The notes under the pieces are model-generated. The model saw only the letters and a program-made list of their open reading frames with translations. It was not told the DNA's origin and did not search any database. From an uncultured Aquimarina sp. (lineage in GTDB: Bacteria > Bacteroidota > Bacteroidia > Flavobacteriales > Flavobacteriaceae), in assembly GCA_947496555.1 (NCBI GenBank), contig CANMDH010000012.1, positions 1-64,000 on the forward strand: a stretch of DNA of 64,000 bases. Reading direction: 5' to 3'. A program made the translations under genes and the position numbers. Shown here one piece after another: positions 59,453-64,000 of this stretch (positions are counted from its first letter, which is position 1; every line of letters starts with the position of its first letter).

Positions 59453-59878
59453 ATGAAAAGAATACTAACTAACTACAAAAAAATCAAGAGTCTAATACTG
59501 GGTATTCGTACACTCTTTAGTGCTCTTTTATATGCTACATTACTCTTTGTAATCATTCTATCCAGTGATTCTAATTCGATAGAATATTTATATCTAGAAG
59601 TTTATAATATTACTTTACTCTACATTATTATGAACATGCTATTATATACAAAGGATATTCTTTCACCAAAAACAGAACATATCTTTTCTAAAGAATTTGT
59701 AGAAATTTTATTAGTTACGGTAATTTCTACAATTCTTATTATTTCATTATTTACCTTAAGAAATACAAACAATGCCTATATAATTAGCAAAATACTGATA
59801 GAAGTTATCGCGATATTGATAGTTATGATTTCTTTTTTCATTTACAAAAGAATAGGCAAAAAACCGTATTTAAAATAA
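59453..59878 (+). CDS. Four-helix membrane protein
   Basis: A 141-residue protein with four hydrophobic segments (about 15-36, 45-65, 76-98, 104-128) and basic ends (RIGKKPYLK). ATG 59453 is preferred over a TTG two codons upstream. No known domain. It precedes the YdhR-like gene by 35 bp, so they may be co-transcribed. Confidence 0.62.
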   Translation: MKRILTNYKKIKSLILGIRTLFSALLYATLLFVIILSSDSNSIEYLYLEVYNITLLYIIMNMLLYTKDILSPKTEHIFSKEFVEILLVTVISTILIISLFTLRNTNNAYIISKILIEVIAILIVMISFFIYKRIGKKPYLK

Positions 59879-59913
59879 TCAAAATCCTTAAAAAATTAAG
59901 CCCGAGAAAGATA

Positions 59914-60255
59914 ATGTTTAAAGAAAAAACAATTGTAAATGTTCAATTTAAGTCTACTCTTTCACTTGAGAAATTATATGACATCTCTACCAAAAATCGT
60001 GATGAAATGGCAAATATAAAAGGCTTAATCATTAAGTATTATTACATAAACCAGGAAACCAATATTATTGGAGGTACCTATTTTTTTGAAAGTATAGCTC
60101 TGGCAAGAGATTACCTCAGGTATTTCTTTGTAAAAGGAATAGGTTTAAAATATGGTATCATTCCGGGTACATTAAAAATGGAAATCGGAAACGTAAACCT
60201 TGAAATAAAAGGCAACAACACAAAATATCATTGGCACGATTATAATTCGGGTTAG
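59914..60255 (+). CDS. YdhR-like monooxygenase-fold protein
   Basis: A 113-residue protein resembling YdhR and related dimeric alpha/beta-barrel proteins: a first strand (TIVNVQFKS), a central segment with NIIGGTYFFESIALARDYLR matching the family's GGIYLF-type strand, and a C-terminal strand. It may bind or oxidise a small molecule; enzymatic activity is not established. Soluble. Confidence 0.65.
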   Translation: MFKEKTIVNVQFKSTLSLEKLYDISTKNRDEMANIKGLIIKYYYINQETNIIGGTYFFESIALARDYLRYFFVKGIGLKYGIIPGTLKMEIGNVNLEIKGNNTKYHWHDYNSG

Positions 60256-60285
60256 ATACCCTACATTAGTCTTAAAATAAAAGAA

Positions 60286-60906
60286 ATGACATTTTTTGAC
60301 TCATTAGATGTTTTAGGAACAGCAGCCTTTGCCATATCAGGAGCATTGAGTGCTATGAACCGAAAATTAGACCTTTTTGGTATTTTTATCATTGCATTTG
60401 TAACCGCTATTGGTGGTGGAACCATTAGGGATATACTCATAGGAAATACGCCAGTTTCATGGATGCAAAACACCTCTAACTTATATCTTATTGGTGGAGT
60501 TACCGTACTGGCAATCGTTTTCAGAAACAAATTGGATTACCTCAAGAAATCCCTTTTCCTTTTTGATACCATAGGATTAGGGGTTTTTACTATAATAGGT
60601 GTCGAAATTGGCATTCAGACAGGGTTAGAACCAATCATCTGTGTAGCTTTAGGAGCAATGACAGGATGTTTTGGTGGTGTAGTAAGAGATATTTTATGTA
60701 ACGAAATCCCTGTAATTTTCAGAAAAGAAATTTATGCTACGGCATCGATAGCAGGTGGAATATGTTTTATAAGCTTGTACAATGCCAAAATTGATCAAAA
60801 TGTAGTTTATGTATCAACTGCATTATTAATTATTATCATTAGACTATTAGTAGTAAAATATAAGGTGTCACTTCCCTTATTCTATGTAAGAAATCTTAAA
60901 ACATAA
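60286..60906 (+). CDS. Trimeric intracellular cation channel (TRIC/UPF0126) family protein
   Basis: A 206-residue membrane protein with two homologous three-helix halves: LGTAAFAISGALSAMNRKLD with TAIGGGTIRD, and FDTIGLGVFTIIGVEIG with GAMTGCFGGVVRD. The paired Gly-rich, basic segments GGGTIRDILIG and GGVVRDILCN are the family signature. Seven helices overall. Prokaryotic homologues form trimeric K+-selective channels. Confidence 0.92.
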   Translation: MTFFDSLDVLGTAAFAISGALSAMNRKLDLFGIFIIAFVTAIGGGTIRDILIGNTPVSWMQNTSNLYLIGGVTVLAIVFRNKLDYLKKSLFLFDTIGLGVFTIIGVEIGIQTGLEPIICVALGAMTGCFGGVVRDILCNEIPVIFRKEIYATASIAGGICFISLYNAKIDQNVVYVSTALLIIIIRLLVVKYKVSLPLFYVRNLKT

Positions 60907-60984
60907 AAAACTAAAAATTGTTTTTCAAAAAGTAGTAATATCTATAGAAGTAACATTTATTCAAAAACGTTCAATAGTTCCCAT

Positions 60985-61908
60985 ATGAAACAACTAAAAA
61001 AAATTAACATTACTCTTATTTTTATGCTTAGTGTAATACTACTAAGCTGTCAAACAGAAGATAGATCAATTGTAGTAGCCACTTATACATATTCTACGAA
61101 CAATAGAATTGATAATTTAAAACCATTTTCTAATAACATTAGCAAAATTTTGGGTGTCAAAGTCGAAACGAAAAGCTATCCCGACGTAGCGTCCTTAATT
61201 AATGGTATTAGATCAAATGAAGTAGATATCGCATTTATAAATACTTTCGGTTACCTTTTACTGGCTTTGGATAATGACGTTGTAACACCAATAGCTGCTT
61301 TAAATGTTAAAAATGATACCAAAGACAATTATAAGACTGTTCTCTTGGCCAACAAAAGTACCGATATTAAAAATTTGGAATCCATTAAAAAGGAGGCACA
61401 TAATTTATCAATGATGTTTGTAAGCGAAGGCTCTACATCTGGAAATTTAGTTCCCAGACTTCTTTTAAGTGCTATTGGTCTTAAAAACCCCGAATCTCTA
61501 TTCAAAAAAGTACAATATGGAGGAAATCATACAAGTACATTTCAACAATTAATCGAAGGTAAAACAGATATTTGCGCCTTTGGCAGTAACGAATATTTTA
61601 AGCAGATCAGGAATGATTCTACTATTCTAAATAGAACAAAATTGCTATGGATTTCAGAAGAAATACCGCTTGGACCGGTATTAGTAAAAAACAATCTTCC
61701 AGAAATTTATAAACAAAAAATCACTAAACTAATTCATAATTTACATATAAACAACCCAGAAACGCTAGCATCTATAAAACATGGTTGGTCTGAAGCAAAA
61801 CAGAGTGAGCAGTTTGTTCCTGTTACGGATAGTTATTATGATAATTTTCGTAATTTTCAAGGCAAAGAAGCTGATTTATCAAATATTTTGAATTTATTTT
61901 CTAAATAA
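60985..61908 (+). CDS. PhnD-like substrate-binding lipoprotein
   Basis: A 307-residue periplasmic binding protein with lipobox LLSC (residues 18-21). Features of the phosphate/phosphite/phosphonate-binding family: VEVTSYPD-like VETKSYPDVASLINGIRSNE, IAFINTFGYLL and SEGSTSGNLVPRLLLS (about 147-162), where the STSG loop would hold the oxyanion. The ABC permease and ATPase are not in the window, so it may act as a sensor or with a distant transporter. Confidence 0.85.
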   Translation: MKQLKKINITLIFMLSVILLSCQTEDRSIVVATYTYSTNNRIDNLKPFSNNISKILGVKVETKSYPDVASLINGIRSNEVDIAFINTFGYLLLALDNDVVTPIAALNVKNDTKDNYKTVLLANKSTDIKNLESIKKEAHNLSMMFVSEGSTSGNLVPRLLLSAIGLKNPESLFKKVQYGGNHTSTFQQLIEGKTDICAFGSNEYFKQIRNDSTILNRTKLLWISEEIPLGPVLVKNNLPEIYKQKITKLIHNLHINNPETLASIKHGWSEAKQSEQFVPVTDSYYDNFRNFQGKEADLSNILNLFSK

Positions 61909-61979
61909 CTTAGCATCTACTTTTGAATAATTATGAGTATCTTTTTATTGATAAATCGATTAATAAACCTTTCTCTTTA

Positions 61980-62429
61980 ATGAAATTCAAACCTAAATCA
62001 GATATTTATAAGAAGAAAGTACAGGATAGTTTTGATCGTCAAAATTTCATGAAGTTAATCAATGCAAAGTTGGTTGACCTACAACCAGGTTTTTGTGAGA
62101 TTCATGTGCCTTATGATGAAAATTTAACACAACAACACGGTTTTTTTCATGCGGGTGTTATTAGCACAGTTGCAGATAATACTGCCGGTTATGCTGCATT
62201 TTCATTAATGGAGGAAAATTCATCAGTATTAACAGTAGAGTTTAAAATTAATCTTATTTCACCTGGCGATGGTGAACTCTTAATTGGGAAATCCAACGTG
62301 CTAAAAAATGGCAGAACTTTAACCATTTGTAAATCAGAAGTTTTTGTGATAAAGGATGGAGAAGAGAAACTGTGTGCCGTTGCACAACTCACATTAATAG
62401 AACTAAAAAATAGCCCGGATCAGAAATAA
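61980..62429 (+). CDS. PaaI-type hotdog thioesterase
   Basis: A 149-residue protein of the PaaI family: the central helix begins QQHGFFHAGVISTVADNTAG with the catalytic Asn/Asp region (HGFFHAG, DNTAGYAA), then the beta strands (VLTVEFKINLISPGDGELL). It probably hydrolyses a CoA thioester. ATG 61980 matches the family start; a TTG 19 codons upstream is less likely. Followed after 14 bp by a conserved hypothetical gene. Confidence 0.87.
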   Translation: MKFKPKSDIYKKKVQDSFDRQNFMKLINAKLVDLQPGFCEIHVPYDENLTQQHGFFHAGVISTVADNTAGYAAFSLMEENSSVLTVEFKINLISPGDGELLIGKSNVLKNGRTLTICKSEVFVIKDGEEKLCAVAQLTLIELKNSPDQK

Positions 62430-62443
62430 AACAAGGCAGAAAC

Positions 62444-62854
62444 ATGGAACAACATAGACAACTCACTGATTCAGAATTTGAAAAGCAATTTGCCAATGGA
62501 GACTTAGATCCAGTATTATTCTGCCATGAAGCGCATTTACGCCTGGCCTGGATTTACATAAACAAATATGGAGAAGACACAGCATGTGAGACTATTTGTG
62601 ATCAAATTCTAAATTTTGCCACCAAACATGGGAATCCCGGGAAATTTAATAAAACTGTCACCATTGCAGCTATTAAAGCAGTCAATCATTTCATACAAAA
62701 ATCAAATTCAACCAATTTCATAGGTTTTATTCAAGAGTTTCCAAGGTTAAAATATAATTTTAAAGAACTACTTGATTTTCATTATGGTTTTGATATTTTC
62801 AATTCTGAATCTGCAAAAAAAGAATATCTAGAACCTGATTTACTTTCGTTTTAA
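62444..62854 (+). CDS. Conserved hypothetical protein
   Basis: A 136-residue helical protein seen in many bacteria but with no assigned function. Conserved-looking residues are His29 and His32 in LFCHEAHLRLAWIYI, KHGNPGKFNKTVTIAAIKAV and the C-terminal FHYGFDIFNSESAKKEYLEP. A metal site formed by the HxxH-type segment is conceivable. It follows the thioesterase gene by 14 bp and ends before a terminator. Confidence 0.68.
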   Translation: MEQHRQLTDSEFEKQFANGDLDPVLFCHEAHLRLAWIYINKYGEDTACETICDQILNFATKHGNPGKFNKTVTIAAIKAVNHFIQKSNSTNFIGFIQEFPRLKYNFKELLDFHYGFDIFNSESAKKEYLEPDLLSF

Positions 62855-62873
62855 AAACGAAAACGGAATAAAC

Positions 62874-62905
62874 TAAAAAAGCACCGATATACACGGCGCT
62901 TTTTC
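62874..62905. terminator. Bidirectional terminator
   Basis: AAAAAAGC-ACCG and CGG-CGCTTTTT form a stem with A and T runs between convergent genes. Confidence 0.75.
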
Positions 62906-62930
62906 ACATCTAAATTAATTAACCTATTAC

Positions 62931-63452
62931 CTATTTAGGCATCACAACGTCACCAATTACATGAATTACGCCGTTTTTGGCCATTACATCAGTCTTAACA
63001 ATTTGACTGTAGGTTCCATTTTGATCTTTTAACCAGATCTTACCATCTTTTTGAATTACCTGTAATTTTGCCCCATTAAGCGTTGTTACTTCGGCCTTTC
63101 CATTACCTTTTTTAAGTGCATCCACTACATCACCTGCGGCAAGTTTTCCACTTACTACATGATATGTTAAAATCGATGTAAGTTTTTCCTTATTAGCAGG
63201 TTCTAACAACGAATTCAAGGTCTTTGAATCAATTTTTCCAAATGCATCATTGGTAGGTGCAAATACTGTAAACGGCCCGTCACCTTTTAAGGCACCAACC
63301 AAATCGGCAGCTTTAAGAGCGGTTACCAAAGTAGAGAAATCATCAACAGAAACCGCAACATCTACAATGTCTTTGTTTGTTTTTTGAGCGGATACAGATT
63401 GTGCAAGTAAAAATAAGATAAGCGTTGAAGCAATAAAAACTAACTTTTTCAT
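62931..63452 (-). CDS. Secreted fasciclin-domain protein
   Basis: A 173-residue protein with a signal peptide (ends VSAQ) and one FAS1 domain (about 35-170): FSTLVTALKAADLVGALKGD, FTVFAPTNDAFGKID (H1 region), LTYHVVSGKL and NGVIHVIGDVVMPK. FAS1 domains bind proteins or polysaccharides on the surface. It is divergent from an ECF sigma factor gene, a pairing seen often in Bacteroidota. Confidence 0.93.
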   Translation of the reverse strand: MKKLVFIASTLILFLLAQSVSAQKTNKDIVDVAVSVDDFSTLVTALKAADLVGALKGDGPFTVFAPTNDAFGKIDSKTLNSLLEPANKEKLTSILTYHVVSGKLAAGDVVDALKKGNGKAEVTTLNGAKLQVIQKDGKIWLKDQNGTYSQIVKTDVMAKNGVIHVIGDVVMPK

Positions 63453-63548
63453 GATATTTATTTTAATAATTAAACAATTTTAAGCGCGCTTTACATCTTC
63501 ATATACACATGTTTGAATCTTTTGGATGAGGTTAGATCATTTTTTTCT

Positions 63549-63556
63549 TAAATTTG
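63549..63556 (+). promoter_or_regulatory. -7 box for ECF sigma factor gene
   Basis: TAAATTTG matches TAnnTTTG 18 bp before the start codon, with a TTTG 24 bp further upstream that is slightly too distant for a standard -33 element. Confidence 0.4.
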
Positions 63557-63574
63557 AGTAATCCTACCAATAAA

Positions 63575-64000
63575 ATGCAAGACGATTTAGAGCTTATAAA
63601 GCGATTACAAAATCAAGATAGTAATGCACTGTCTGCTATATATGACCGATACTCGGGAGCTCTCTATGGTGTAATTTTGCGTATTTGCAAAAATGAAGAA
63701 TGGGCACAGGATTTATTGCAAGAAACTTTTTTAAAAATCTGGCAAAAGTCTAATCAATATGACTGGGAAAAAGGAAAATTCTTTACCTGGTCGTATCGAA
63801 TAGCAAAAAATTTAACGTTAAATGCGCTTCGTAATCCTTCGAAACTCATCCAAAACGAGGATTTAAGTGTATATAGCGATAAAGAATTAGATGAACCAGA
63901 ACAGGATATATTAGAATTAAATGGTTCGCTAAAGAAATTAGAACCTCATCATCAAAGGGCATTAGAACTGGTTTATTTTAATGGGCTTACACATCGTGAA
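63575..64000 (+). CDS. ECF RNA polymerase sigma factor (cut by window end)
   Basis: The first 142 codons of an ECF sigma factor, continuing past the window. Region 2 is complete: DDLELIKRLQNQDSNALSAI, DLLQETFLKIWQKSNQYDWE and FFTWSYRIAKNLTLNALR; region 4 begins near the end (LEPHHQRALELVYFNGLTHR). It is divergent from the fasciclin gene, and its usual anti-sigma partner would lie downstream, outside the window. Too little is present to assign a regulon. Confidence 0.93.
   Translation, partial: MQDDLELIKRLQNQDSNALSAIYDRYSGALYGVILRICKNEEWAQDLLQETFLKIWQKSNQYDWEKGKFFTWSYRIAKNLTLNALRNPSKLIQNEDLSVYSDKELDEPEQDILELNGSLKKLEPHHQRALELVYFNGLTHRE

Noticed and set aside
1-64000. rRNA, tRNA, transposase or phage genes
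   Set aside because: I looked for tRNA-like cloverleaf ends, rRNA-like conserved blocks and transposase or integrase motifs and saw none; a computational scan could still find something short.

Overview
The window looks like a chromosomal segment of a marine member of the Flavobacteriaceae (Bacteroidota), possibly Aquimarina-like; the genus is a guess. The grounds are low GC, type IX secretion (T9SS) C-terminal sorting domains on three secreted proteins, a GLPGLI-family protein, a TonB-dependent receptor with an N-terminal carboxypeptidase-like domain, a run of 2TM-domain proteins, the flavobacterial promoter box TAnnTTTG upstream of many genes, almost no Shine-Dalgarno sites, and several double-glycine leader peptides. 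I saw no rRNA, tRNA, CRISPR array or insertion sequence.

Layout. 0.4-9.7 kb: a secreted metallophosphatase, a membrane protein, a secreted M36 metalloprotease, a YdeI-like protein and a lipoprotein Cu/Zn superoxide dismutase. 9.8-16.1 kb: a LETM1-related protein, an ECF sigma factor with its membrane partner, a BLUF blue-light sensor, a LytTR regulator, two very small minus-strand membrane peptides and a type II NADH dehydrogenase. 16.1-24.1 kb: GLPGLI protein, TonB receptor, DUF2141 protein, then a LytS-type kinase fused to a 2TM domain, three separate 2TM proteins and the LytTR response regulator. This operon-like run is interrupted by a four-helix-bundle (S23) gene bounded by 32-bp inverted repeats.

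24.1-30.4 kb is the most unusual part: a TPR/AraC-type regulator followed by four small plus-strand peptides with double-glycine-type leaders (one class I lanthipeptide-like, three cysteine-rich including a knottin-like spacing), and a fifth peptide on the minus strand beside a GC-rich repeat tract. No modification enzyme or peptidase-transporter is in the window. A PlsC-type acyltransferase, a Nudix hydrolase and a lipoprotein cyclophilin lie between these parts.

30.4-38.2 kb is the conserved RDD / SpoIIM / DUF4129 / DUF4350 / MoxR / DUF58 membrane-stress type operon with several TTG starts. 38.3-44.8 kb is accessory: a short Crp-type regulator, an FMN reductase, an alginate-export-like porin, and a series of hypothetical, VOC and hydrolase genes with cassette-like spacers. 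45.0-64.0 kb holds OxyR, AIM24-like and DUF4442 proteins, a PadR/PspC/head-GIN envelope-stress group, thioredoxin reductase, a TPR/LuxR-type regulator, a sterol-desaturase-family enzyme, a TRIC channel, a PhnD-like lipoprotein, thioesterase, fasciclin protein and the start of an ECF sigma factor cut by the window end.

A short motif, TTACCCCT, recurs in the spacers next to the BLUF gene, the LytTR gene, a small peptide gene, a double-glycine peptide gene and a membrane-protein gene, and may mark a shared regulon.
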